Part shown: piece after piece, positions 57,272 to 64,000 of the stretch
Layout of the letters: each line of letters starts with the position of its first letter
How positions within the stretch are numbered: position 1 is the first letter of the stretch
NCBI GenBank assembly: GCA_018613035.1
Contig: JAGGRA010000002.1
Span: 40,814 to 104,813, forward strand
Direction of reading: 5' to 3'
Source of the DNA: Pseudomonas sp. ISL-84
GTDB taxonomy: Bacteria; Bacillota; Bacilli; Bacillales; Cytobacillaceae
DNA length: 64,000 nucleotides
The notes under the pieces: generated by a model
Databases searched by the model: none
Told to the model about the DNA's origin: nothing
Seen by the model: only the letters and a program-made list of their open reading frames with translations
Made by a program: the position numbers and the translations under genes

Positions 57272-58289
57272 TGGAAATCACCTCCACGCCAACCTGCTGG
57301 GATTGGATATAATCAATTGCTTTGGCAACTTCCTCTGCATCTCCATCCAAATGGATGAACAAAGTTCCATAAGAGCCATTTTGTGTTTGAGATATCTTCC
57401 CTTGAAGAATATTAACTGTCACCTGGAAATTCCGGATCAAATTCGTTATTAATGGCTGTTCAGCTGCTTCTCCGACAAATCCTAATTGCACTACTTTTCC
57501 GCGCGGATATACATCCACTAAGTGATCAATTGTTTCTTTTGTCTCCTCAGGCTCTGTGACCTGCTGGACAAAGCGCTTCGTAATCATCGCTTTAGGATTT
57601 TTAAAGACATCCAGCACAGGGCCAATTTCAACAATCCTGCCGCCTTCCATGACAGCAACACGGTGGCAAATTTTACGGATTACGTGCATTTCATGTGTAA
57701 TCAGTACAATTGTTAAACCTAAACGCTCATTGATATCAACAAGCAAATCGAGAATCGAGTCAGTTGTTTGCGGATCGAGTGCTGATGTGGCCTCGTCACA
57801 AAGCAGCACTTTTGGGTTATTCGCAAGGGCTCTCGCAATCCCGACCCTTTGCTTTTGTCCGCCGCTCAGCTGAGAAGGATACGCATCCTCTCTGCCATCC
57901 AGGCCGACCAGCTTGATGAGTTCGTTTACTCTTTTCAGTCTTTCCTGCCTTGGAACACCTGCAATTTCAAGCGGAAATGCAATATTATCCCTGACACTTC
58001 TCGACCATAATAGGTTAAAATGCTGGAAAATCATGCTTATTTCCTGGCGTGCTTTCCTTAATTTGCTGCCTTTTATTTTTGAAACATCATTGCCGGCCAC
58101 GATTACACTTCCTTGTGTTGGAAGCTCAAGGCCGTTTAGCATGCGGATTAAAGTACTTTTACCTGCGCCGCTATATCCGATCACACCGAAGATTTCTCCT
58201 TCTTTTATCTCCAGGTTTACGTCATCTACGGCTTTCACCTGGCCCTTTTTAGAGGAATAAATCTTCTTTACATCTTTTATGGAAATCAA
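57264..58289 (-). CDS. metN: methionine ABC transporter ATPase MetN
   Basis: 341 residues. Walker A GYSGAGKST near 38, signature LSGGQKQRVGIARAL near 140, Walker B VLLCDEATSALDP near 160, and a C-terminal NIL domain (about 265-340) that binds methionine for trans-inhibition. TTG start behind GAGGTG. Preceded by an S-box riboswitch with terminator. Confidence 0.96.
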   Translation of the reverse strand: MISIKDVKKIYSSKKGQVKAVDDVNLEIKEGEIFGVIGYSGAGKSTLIRMLNGLELPTQGSVIVAGNDVSKIKGSKLRKARQEISMIFQHFNLLWSRSVRDNIAFPLEIAGVPRQERLKRVNELIKLVGLDGREDAYPSQLSGGQKQRVGIARALANNPKVLLCDEATSALDPQTTDSILDLLVDINERLGLTIVLITHEMHVIRKICHRVAVMEGGRIVEIGPVLDVFKNPKAMITKRFVQQVTEPEETKETIDHLVDVYPRGKVVQLGFVGEAAEQPLITNLIRNFQVTVNILQGKISQTQNGSYGTLFIHLDGDAEEVAKAIDYIQSQQVGVEVISNA

Positions 58290-58415
58290 CGTGTTGTTTC
58301 ACCTCTTTAATCGAAAATACAGATTTTAATTAAAAGACCGCTTTTTTTCTAGTTTTCGACTGCTCAGCCGCTTTCATTCATGAGCAGAATAACGAGCTGA
58401 TGCCCGAAAAATAAA

Positions 58416-58447
58416 AATGCCTTTCTGCGCATGAGCAGAAAGGCATT
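58416..58447 (-). terminator. S-box attenuator terminator of metNIQ
   Basis: Minus strand ATGCCTTTCTGC-TCATGC-GCAGAAAGGCAT followed by TTTTATTTTT. Confidence 0.88.
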
Positions 58448-58463
58448 AAAAATTTAAGTCCTT

Positions 58464-58570
58464 TCTCTCATCTGTCAAAGCGATTGCTTTGAGTGAATTG
58501 GCACCATTTCAAATTAATGACGGTTGCCGGGCTTCATAGGGCACTTCCCTCCACCTCTCTTGATAAGAGC
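58464..58570 (-). promoter_or_regulatory. SAM-I (S-box) riboswitch of metNIQ
   Basis: Minus strand: CTCTTATCAAGAGAGGTGGA, then GGGAAGTGCCC, GAAGCCCGGCAACC, GGTGCCAATTC and closing GATGAGAG, all in S-box order; P1 is CTCTTATC/GATGAGAG. SAM binding should favour the terminator that follows. Confidence 0.95.
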
Positions 58571-58716
58571 GTAACGTTCTATATTCAATTAACACTTTAA
58601 ATGATTTAAGCAGCTTTTTAATTACGTTTGCTATCGTATCATAGCTTTTAAAAAGGTGTCAACGATGAACTTTTAAACTTTTTTAAAAAATGGACGGTAA
58701 ATTTTTCTTGCCGTCA

Positions 58717-60033
58717 TTAAGCTTTTGCAGCCAAAGAATTTATACCTGTCGCAGCTTCAATTGCCTGCTCGAGATCTTCAATCAGATCATCCGCATTCTC
58801 GATCCCGATAGAAATCCGAATTAAATCTTGAGGTACCCCCGCTGCCTTTAAACCTTCTTTATCGAGCTGCTGGTGGGTCGTGCTGGCCGGGTGGATGATT
58901 AGGCTCTTTGCATCCCCGACATTGGCCACATGGGCCCAAAGCTGAAGGCTATTAATCAGCTTTGCACCAGCTTCCCGGCCGCCTGCAATTCCGAAAACAG
59001 CGACAGCGCCTGCTCCTTTAGGCAAATATTTATCTGCCAGAGCTTTATCCGGATGGCTTTCATGGCCTGGGTAAAGCACCCAGTTAACCGCAGGGTGGGC
59101 TTCCAGATATTCAACCACTTTCTTCGTATTGGCAATATGCTCCTTCATTCTCACATGCAAGGTCTCAAGTCCCAATGTGAACTGGAATGCACTTTGCGCA
59201 CTCATTGCCGGCCCCAAATCTCTTAAAAGCTGAACTCGTGCTTTAATAATATAAGCAGCCTCGCCAATCGCTTCACTATAAACAATATCATGGTAGCTTG
59301 GATCAGGTTCTGTGAAGCCAGGAAACTTCGGTGAATTCCAATCAAACTTTCCGCCATCCACGATAATGCCGCCCATTGTTGTTCCATTTCCAAGCAGCCA
59401 TTTAGTCGCTGAGTGAATAACGATATCAGCGCCATGCTCAATCGGCCTGCATAAATAAGGTGTTGCAAAGGTATTATCAATGATTAGAGGAACTCCGTTT
59501 TCATGAGCGATTGCAGCCACCTTTTCAAGATCAAGAACCTTCAAACTCGGGTTTCCAATCGTTTCAGCAAAGACTGCCTTGGTTTTATCTGTTATGGCGT
59601 TTCTAAAGTTTTCCGGATCTTTTGGATCCACAAACTTAACATCAATCCCGTACTTAGGAAGGGTGACTGCAAACAAATTATAAGTACCGCCATATAGATT
59701 GGAGGCCGCAACAATCTCATCCCCCGCCTGAGCAAGATTTAGGATTGCCAGAGTAATAGCAGATTGACCGCTTGCAAGCGCCAAAGCACCCACTCCGCCT
59801 TCAAGCAAAGCCACTCTTTCCTCAAATACACTTACAGTCGGATTATGTATCCGGCTATAAATGTATCCAGGTTCCTTTAAGGCAAAAAGATCTGCGGCAT
59901 GGTCTGTATTTTTGAATTGGTAAGCATTGTTCTGGTAAATCGGCACTGCTCTTGCCCCCGTAACCGGATCAGGATTCAGTCCCCCATGTACTCCTAGTGT
60001 TTCAAAACGGTAGCTTTTTTGTTTGTCAGTCAT
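58717..60033 (-). CDS. metY: O-acetylhomoserine sulfhydrylase/aminocarboxypropyltransferase
   Basis: 438 residues, Cys/Met metabolism PLP family, long form with the MetY insertion. PLP Lys in [10 protein letters not shown] near 210; [22 protein letters not shown] near 55-76 binds the cofactor phosphate. Makes homocysteine from O-acetylhomoserine and sulfide. ATG with GGAGAGAG upstream. S-box lies about 330 bases upstream, with a repeat element between. Confidence 0.95.
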   Translation of the reverse strand: MTDKQKSYRFETLGVHGGLNPDPVTGARAVPIYQNNAYQFKNTDHAADLFALKEPGYIYSRIHNPTVSVFEERVALLEGGVGALALASGQSAITLAILNLAQAGDEIVAASNLYGGTYNLFAVTLPKYGIDVKFVDPKDPENFRNAITDKTKAVFAETIGNPSLKVLDLEKVAAIAHENGVPLIIDNTFATPYLCRPIEHGADIVIHSATKWLLGNGTTMGGIIVDGGKFDWNSPKFPGFTEPDPSYHDIVYSEAIGEAAYIIKARVQLLRDLGPAMSAQSAFQFTLGLETLHVRMKEHIANTKKVVEYLEAHPAVNWVLYPGHESHPDKALADKYLPKGAGAVAVFGIAGGREAGAKLINSLQLWAHVANVGDAKSLIIHPASTTHQQLDKEGLKAAGVPQDLIRISIGIENADDLIEDLEQAIEAATGINSLAAKA

Positions 60034-60066
60034 GTTTCTCTCTCCTTTATTTGTTATTGTTTAATA

Positions 60067-60299
60067 AAAACTCTTTTCTCATAAATTGTTGTTTTTGTTT
60101 ATGAATTCTGCCCGTTGATTTCAGCATGGGGCACTCAGCGAACCCGCGGGGAGGTTTGCGAGCCTCCTCGGCTTCGCCTGCGGGGTCTGGCACTTCCCTC
60201 TCTTCCCGCTGGACATTGAATAAACTTCCTTGAATAGACCCTCGTCGTAAGAAAATCGGATGCATTTTCGAGGATCAAGTGCCCTCCGCTACAATCAAA
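60067..60299. repeat. MITE-like intergenic element (copy g) in the metY leader
   Basis: ACTCTTTTCTCATAAATTGT, TTGTTTATGAATTCTGCCCG, TTGATTTC, GAGCCTCCTCGGCTTCGCCT, GAGGATCAAGTGCCCTCCGC and ACAATCAA: the same layout as copy h, with the far outer end lost. It separates the S-box terminator from metY. Confidence 0.8.
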
Positions 60300-60323
60300 A
60301 GGGTGCCAAAATCACGAATAGCC

Positions 60324-60349
60324 AAAAAACCCTCTTCATAAGAAGAGGG
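60324..60349 (-). terminator. S-box attenuator terminator of metY
   Basis: Minus strand CCCTCTTC-TTAT-GAAGAGGG then TTTTTT. Confidence 0.88.
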
Positions 60350-60359
60350 CTCTACCATC

Positions 60360-60475
60360 TCTTCTTATCTTCCAGAGCCAAATTGCTCTGCTGGATTTAG
60401 CACCGTGTAAACTACCGGTTGCCGGGCTTCGTTGGGCCAGTCCCTCCGCCACTCTTGATAAGAATATTCAGTTAA
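60360..60475 (-). promoter_or_regulatory. SAM-I (S-box) riboswitch of metY
   Basis: Minus strand: TTCTTATCAAGAGTGGCGGA, GGGACTGGCCC, GAAGCCCGGCAACC, GGTGCTAAATCC, closing GATAAGAAG. P1 is CTTATC/GATAAG; its 3' half overlaps the terminator stem sequence, as needed for switching. Confidence 0.95.
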
Positions 60476-60517
60476 TTTTTAAGTTAAAGTGATACTATCA
60501 TACTTTTTCGAAAGTGG

Positions 60518-60862
60518 TCAAGTGTTTTCATATGAAATCTTGATCTTGCCTAAACAGAAAAAGGACTCAAGCAAAAGAGTTTTTCGGAAGGTGGTGTCTA
60601 TTGCGATATCTTTCCGGGTTAGGGCATCTCTAAGCTTGACCCTGCCGGAAATAATTGAATGAATAGCTTCTTCAGAGCCTGTTATCTTAACATCAAATTT
60701 CTTTGTTCGCCTGGCTTTCTTGATTTCCCCTTTTGTAATCTGCAGAGGTATGCTAATATTTCCCGCTTGGATAAGGATAGAAAAAGACGATTTTCTTAAT
60801 AAATATCCTACATGGCCTTTTGCTTGATTCTCCCTGACAAATAGATCTGCTAAATCTTCCAT
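60518..60862 (-). CDS. yusD: SCP2-like small protein (YusD-like)
   Basis: 114 residues. Alternating strands and helices with KFDVKITGSEEAIHSIISGRVKL (about 55-77) resembling the SCP-2 sterol/lipid carrier fold's central part. Position between met genes and yusE matches yusD. No catalytic motif. ATG with GGGGGAGG upstream. Confidence 0.75.
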   Translation of the reverse strand: MEDLADLFVRENQAKGHVGYLLRKSSFSILIQAGNISIPLQITKGEIKKARRTKKFDVKITGSEEAIHSIISGRVKLRDALTRKDIAIDTTFRKTLLLESFFCLGKIKISYENT

Positions 60863-60951
60863 AGCCTCCCCCCTCGTACTGGGTTTCTTCCTTGTTATAT
60901 TCAGTAATTGCGTTTTACAGTCCTTTTATTTTTGTTCGACAAATACAGCAT

Positions 60952-60986
60952 AAAAAAAAGACAATGCCCGTTTTTAAAAGGCATTA
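60952..60986 (-). terminator. terminator after the MFS gene
   Basis: Minus strand AATGCC-TTTTAAAAAC-GGGCATT followed by TCTTTTTTTT. Confidence 0.75.
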
Positions 60987-61014
60987 TCAATCATTTCCCG
61001 AGAAATATGTCAGA

Positions 61015-62286
61015 TTATACTGCTTTTACTGCAGGATTGGCAGCTTTTGTCTTTTTGTAGCTTCTAAACACGAAGAAAAAGTAAAGAGATCCGACAAGGT
61101 ACAATGAAGCAGTTATCGAGAAGACGAGTGCGTAGCCCCAGTAAGCCCCGTATTTAATGACGATTCCGGTTGATACGGGACCCATCACCGCCCAGCCAAG
61201 ATTAAATACCATTTGATTAACAGAATTTGCGAGCCCCTTCATTGAATCATCTACCTTGGACATCATGAGCGACATTTGGATTGGATTTCCTGCATTCATC
61301 AGGGCCTGGCGGAATAGAAAACCGATGGCAGCCAGCCATAGATGTTCCGTATAAGCGGTTAAAAGCAGAAATGGAAGCGACATTAGCTGCAGAATCACGA
61401 CAGCTTTGACTTCCCCAACCTTCCTTACGACGATAGGACCGATAATCATTGCAAAAGCAGTGGCTGCCTGCCCAAGGGAAATAATAAATCCAATAGCAGA
61501 ATTTGATGCGGCAAAACGGTCAGCGAAATACAAATTCAGATAAGGAATAACTAATCCAGCCCCAAACCCAATCAGCAGCTGAGCAAAAGCAAACATGGCA
61601 ATAATTTTAATACCGTCATTTTTAAACGAAAGGTCTTTAAAAGAGAATCTCTTTAAGGGTTTGTCCTCCCTCTTACCTTTCTGCTTTTCATTGAAACGCA
61701 GGATTGGTATCAGTCCAGCCATAAAAAACAGGCTGCCAATTAAAAGCGTGATCCGAAGACTGTTCAGGTGGGTAGTAAATAGAGAAAATATGTCCGTTAA
61801 GATCCCGCCGCTCAGATTGCCTATTACATTGGCTCCGGTCATGATCGCAAAATGAATGCTAAACAGGTGAACCCTCTGATCAGCCTTCGAATTTTCGGCT
61901 AGCCATGGAATGCTGGATACCTGTAAAAAGGCAGTCGTCAGCCCTGAAAAAAAGGCAAACAAAATTAGCAGTGACTGCAATTCAATCACACTTCTGAACA
62001 GCATAACAGCACCCGTGGCTGCAGCTCCAAAAAGCATCGCTTTCTTTCTGCCAATCCTGTCGCTCGCAATCCCTGCCGGAACAAGAATCATCGCCGTTGC
62101 GAGTGCAGTCATGGATATAACCTGGCCATTAATATTTTCAGAGTAACCAAGTTCCCTTATGTAGAAATTATAAATGACCATGAAGATTCCAAAGCCTATT
62201 TGCGTAAGTATATTAGCCATAAAGGCCAATTTTATATTGCGATTGTAGCCTTTAATCTGGCCAGCCCATTCCCTGTAAAATGCCAT
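61015..62286 (-). CDS. major facilitator superfamily transporter
   Basis: 423 residues, 12 membrane segments in two halves with a charged central loop (RFNEKQKGKREDKPLKRF near 205). The loop 2-3 motif GIASDRIGRKKAM near 78-90 is the MFS motif A. Resembles drug-exporter or sugar-type MFS groups; substrate unknown. Start ATG after GGGATCGAG. Monocistronic. Confidence 0.9.
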   Translation of the reverse strand: MAFYREWAGQIKGYNRNIKLAFMANILTQIGFGIFMVIYNFYIRELGYSENINGQVISMTALATAMILVPAGIASDRIGRKKAMLFGAAATGAVMLFRSVIELQSLLILFAFFSGLTTAFLQVSSIPWLAENSKADQRVHLFSIHFAIMTGANVIGNLSGGILTDIFSLFTTHLNSLRITLLIGSLFFMAGLIPILRFNEKQKGKREDKPLKRFSFKDLSFKNDGIKIIAMFAFAQLLIGFGAGLVIPYLNLYFADRFAASNSAIGFIISLGQAATAFAMIIGPIVVRKVGEVKAVVILQLMSLPFLLLTAYTEHLWLAAIGFLFRQALMNAGNPIQMSLMMSKVDDSMKGLANSVNQMVFNLGWAVMGPVSTGIVIKYGAYWGYALVFSITASLYLVGSLYFFFVFRSYKKTKAANPAVKAV

Positions 62287-62422
62287 CTCGATCCCATCCC
62301 TGCGCTGTATGTATAATCACATTTGATTTTATTTCGATTTCCTAAGTATCATACTCCTTTCCGCAAACGTTTGTAAATATATTTTGAATATTTTAAAAGG
62401 TGGGATTTCAGTTTCTTAATAG

Positions 62423-62456
62423 AAAAAACCAGGTGGAATCAACACCTGGTTTTTCA
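62423..62456 (-). terminator. terminator after yusE
   Basis: Minus strand AAAAACCAGGTG-TTGATTC-CACCTGGTTTTT with T run. Confidence 0.88.
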
Positions 62457-62497
62457 AAGCATTCGGCCGGTACCGCAGTCATGCTAATGGGACTTAT

Positions 62498-62803
62498 TTA
62501 TCTATTCCTGATTTTCTCCAATAAGTGTGGGACAGACCGGAAAGCATAAAGCTTTTCATGAACTTTTCCTTCTTTGAAGATGATGAGGCAAGGGACGCTT
62601 TCGACTCCCCACTTTTCAGCGATTTCCGGCATATAGTTTAAATCCGCTTTCCCCATTTTTTTGTCTGGCAGCAATTCAGCTGCAACGGCCAGCATCTTGC
62701 CTGCCATTTGGCAGGTTCCACACATAGGCGTGTACAAATATAAGAGAGCGCTTTTTTGCCCATTTACCGCTTCATCAATCTCATGGTGCGACCATTCCAG
62801 CAT
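62498..62803 (-). CDS. yusE: thioredoxin-like protein YusE
   Basis: 101 residues, thioredoxin fold with CGTC at about residues 28-31 (MCGTCQMAGKML) and cis-Pro SVPCLIIF near 73. Protein disulfide or thiol exchange in the cytoplasm. Lies 10 bases after yusF with its own AAGGATGA site; two-gene operon. Confidence 0.93.
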   Translation of the reverse strand: MLEWSHHEIDEAVNGQKSALLYLYTPMCGTCQMAGKMLAVAAELLPDKKMGKADLNYMPEIAEKWGVESVPCLIIFKEGKVHEKLYAFRSVPHLLEKIRNR

Positions 62804-62813
62804 TTTATCATCC

Positions 62814-63167
62814 TTACCTGTCTAAGTACTGTGTATAAACGTCAATATTAGCTCCCAGCAAAACCGTAGCCAAATGATGTTCAGGAGCTGTGGCTACCTC
62901 TCTGTACATCCTGTCGATGTATAGATGCTCTGCCTCGGGAAACTCTCTTTTAAATTGTTTCCTCAGCTTTTCCCCGGCTGAATCAGCATCCACCAATATA
63001 TATACATCCTTATCAAACAGTGTGTCAATTAATTCGTCCAGTTTCGTTATGCTGATTGTTCCGTTAGTGCAAATAATCTCTACCGGCTCTCTTATGATAC
63101 TTTTCACCTTTGTTTTATCTGACTTTCCCTCAACAATAATAACTTTCTCCGGAATTGCCTCATTCAT
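62814..63167 (-). CDS. yusF: YusF, small TOPRIM-domain protein
   Basis: 117 residues from ATG 63167 (AGGTG six bases upstream; GTG 63176 and ATG 63173 are alternatives). TOPRIM: VIIVEGKSDK near residue 9-18 and LVDADSAGEKLR near 54-65 give the Glu and DxD metal ligands. Like RNase M5 and other small toprim proteins; nuclease activity is possible but unproven. Cotranscribed with yusE. Confidence 0.92.
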   Translation of the reverse strand: MNEAIPEKVIIVEGKSDKTKVKSIIREPVEIICTNGTISITKLDELIDTLFDKDVYILVDADSAGEKLRKQFKREFPEAEHLYIDRMYREVATAPEHHLATVLLGANIDVYTQYLDR

Positions 63168-63330
63168 CGTCATCACCTGAAAGGAGTTATTTTGAAGCAG
63201 AATTGCTTTGCAGTTAAAAACCGTTAAAGAAAGTGTTTATCCAATATATTCATTATTCTTGATTATGGTGTGAATCTCCTGCCTTTTTGAGCGGAAGGGT
63301 TTTGCAGATTTATTAATTTAGATTTGTAAA

Positions 63331-63618
63331 AGGCTCTTTTCTCATAGATTGTTGTGTTTGTTTATGAATTCTGCCCGTTGATTTCCGCTACGGGCACTTG
63401 CTTTCCGCGGGGAGGGTTGCAAGCCTCCTCGGCTTCGCCTGTGGGGTCTCGCACTTCCCTCTCCTCCCGCAGGACACTGAATCAGCTTCCTCGAATAATC
63501 ACCGCACGAAGAAAATGCGAATGCATTTTTGAGGATCAAGTGCCCTCCGCTACAATCAACTCAGTTGGGTAAAATTAATTTTGCCTTCAAAAAGCAACTT
63601 ACTTAACGAAAACAGCCT
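63331..63618. repeat. MITE-like intergenic element (copy h), full long form
   Basis: Left end GGCTCTTTTCTCATAGATTG, core CCCGTTGATTTCCGCTACGG and GCCTCCTCGGCTTCGCC, extra segment GAATGCATTTTTGAGGATCA, right arm GTGCCCTCCGCTACAATCAA, right end AAAAAGCAACTTACTTAACG then AAAACAGCC. Both ends are present, length about 288. Confidence 0.82.
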
Positions 63619-63757
63619 TGTAAATAAACCCTTTTTCTTGGCTTTATCTTGCAAATCTTTGTCATTTTTAAATTTATCTAACTTGTTTTATACTTTTCGA
63701 GCAGGATACTTGGTTTTTCTAGCATGTTTTTGAATTTATCTAACATCTATTTTGGTT

Positions 63758-63865
63758 TATGAATCAATTTCCGGAATTTATGCGTTACTTTCAACATTTA
63801 TGAATCAATTTCCGGGTTTTATGCGTCACTTTTTCGAATATATGCGCCACTCCTTAATATGACGC
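63758..63865. repeat. phased degenerate tandem array (array 2)
   Basis: TATGA/TATGC recurs at 63758, 63779, 63799, 63820 and 63841, spacings 20-21. Two alternating unit types: TTATGAATCAATTTCCGG and TTATGCGTCACTTTTTCGAA. Ends with TATGACGC, the complement of the unit start, as array 1 ends with GTGACGC. Confidence 0.78.
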
Positions 63866-63928
63866 TCTTTAGGTGAACCAGCTATCCACACCAATATATG
63901 CTCTTCTTCTATGCTTTAGCCTATTAAA

Positions 63929-63956
63929 TAAACAGCGGAAATTCTCCCGCTGTTTA
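63929..63956 (-). terminator. terminator after the partial gene at the right edge
   Basis: AACAGCGG-GAGAATTT-CCGCTGTT on the minus strand. Confidence 0.7.
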
Positions 63957-63961
63957 CAATG

Positions 63962-64000
63962 TTAGCACCAGCCGCCTTCGTCACAGTCAGTATAGCGGGC
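63962..64000 (-). CDS. 3' end of a gene leaving the window (possibly yusG)
   Basis: The last 12 codons and TAA, reading ARYTDCDEGGWC, followed by a terminator. By synteny the gene upstream of yusF should be yusG (DUF2553); the fragment is too short to confirm. Confidence 0.5.
   Translation of the reverse strand, partial: ARYTDCDEGGWC

Noticed and set aside
60047-60265. 72-codon minus-strand frame
   Set aside because: Inside repeat copy g; no conserved protein.
63342-63572. open frames on both strands
   Set aside because: Inside repeat copy h.

Overview
The window looks like core chromosome of an endospore-forming member of the Bacillaceae, most like Bacillus/Cytobacillus-type genomes. Gene content and order closely follow the yui-yum-yut-yun and yur-yus stretches of Bacillus subtilis (yuiF to yuiA, yumB/yumC, yutM, yuzB-yutJ-yuzD-yutI, hom-thrC-thrB, yutH-yutG-yutF-yutE, yutD, lipA, lytH, yunB, yunC, yunF, sufCDSUB, yurZ, metNIQ, yusD-E-F). 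Sporulation and germination genes (lytH, yunB, a GerA-type operon, YhcN/YlaJ lipoprotein, YutH), S-box and L-box riboswitches and many hairpin/U-tract terminators support this. I see no rRNA, tRNA, CRISPR array, transposase or phage gene.

Layout. 1-8.4 kb: transporter YuiF, leucyl aminopeptidase, DUF309, an unknown membrane protein, YuiD, a cobalamin-type binding protein, YuiC/B/A and a NUDIX hydrolase. 8.5-15.6 kb: redox and Fe-S genes (NDH-2-like YumB and YutJ, ferredoxin-NADP reductase YumC, YutM, YuzB, YuzD, YutI). 15.7-24.6 kb: threonine operon, 2-hydroxyacid dehydrogenase, YutH/YutG/YutF, a SufR-like regulator, YutE. 24.6-30.7 kb: a truncated EAL gene, glpX, small conserved genes, YutD, a spore lipoprotein, lipoyl synthase and LytH. 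30.7-39.6 kb: an NSS transporter with its 35-residue partner (MetP/MetS type), a YsnF-type stress protein, a lysine-riboswitch-controlled NhaC-type transporter, YunB, an HD-GYP phosphodiesterase, YunC and a DUF72 protein. 39.9-48.4 kb: gerKA-KB-KC-like operon with a 40-residue ORF in front, and a 1347-residue secreted subtilase. 48.7-54.1 kb: SUF operon. 54.4-64 kb: small gene, YurZ, S-box-controlled metNIQ, S-box-controlled metY, YusD, an MFS exporter, YusE, YusF and the end of a further gene.

The genes group into Fe-S assembly and its users (SufCDSUB, YutM, YutI, LipA, SufR-like regulator), sulfur amino acid and lysine supply under riboswitches, threonine synthesis with CodY- and CcpA-like sites upstream, NADH oxidation with Rex/Fnr-like palindromes, and spore biology.

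Most distinctive is the intergenic DNA: at least eight copies of a MITE-like element, two distant arrays of a 20-21 nt TATGCGTCAC repeat, and a hairpin element found twice (upstream of lytH and inside the nhaC leader) whose two copies differ by compensatory base-pair changes. I found no clear new multi-gene system; the best candidates for something undescribed are the covarying hairpin element, the phased arrays, and the small proteins beside known complexes.
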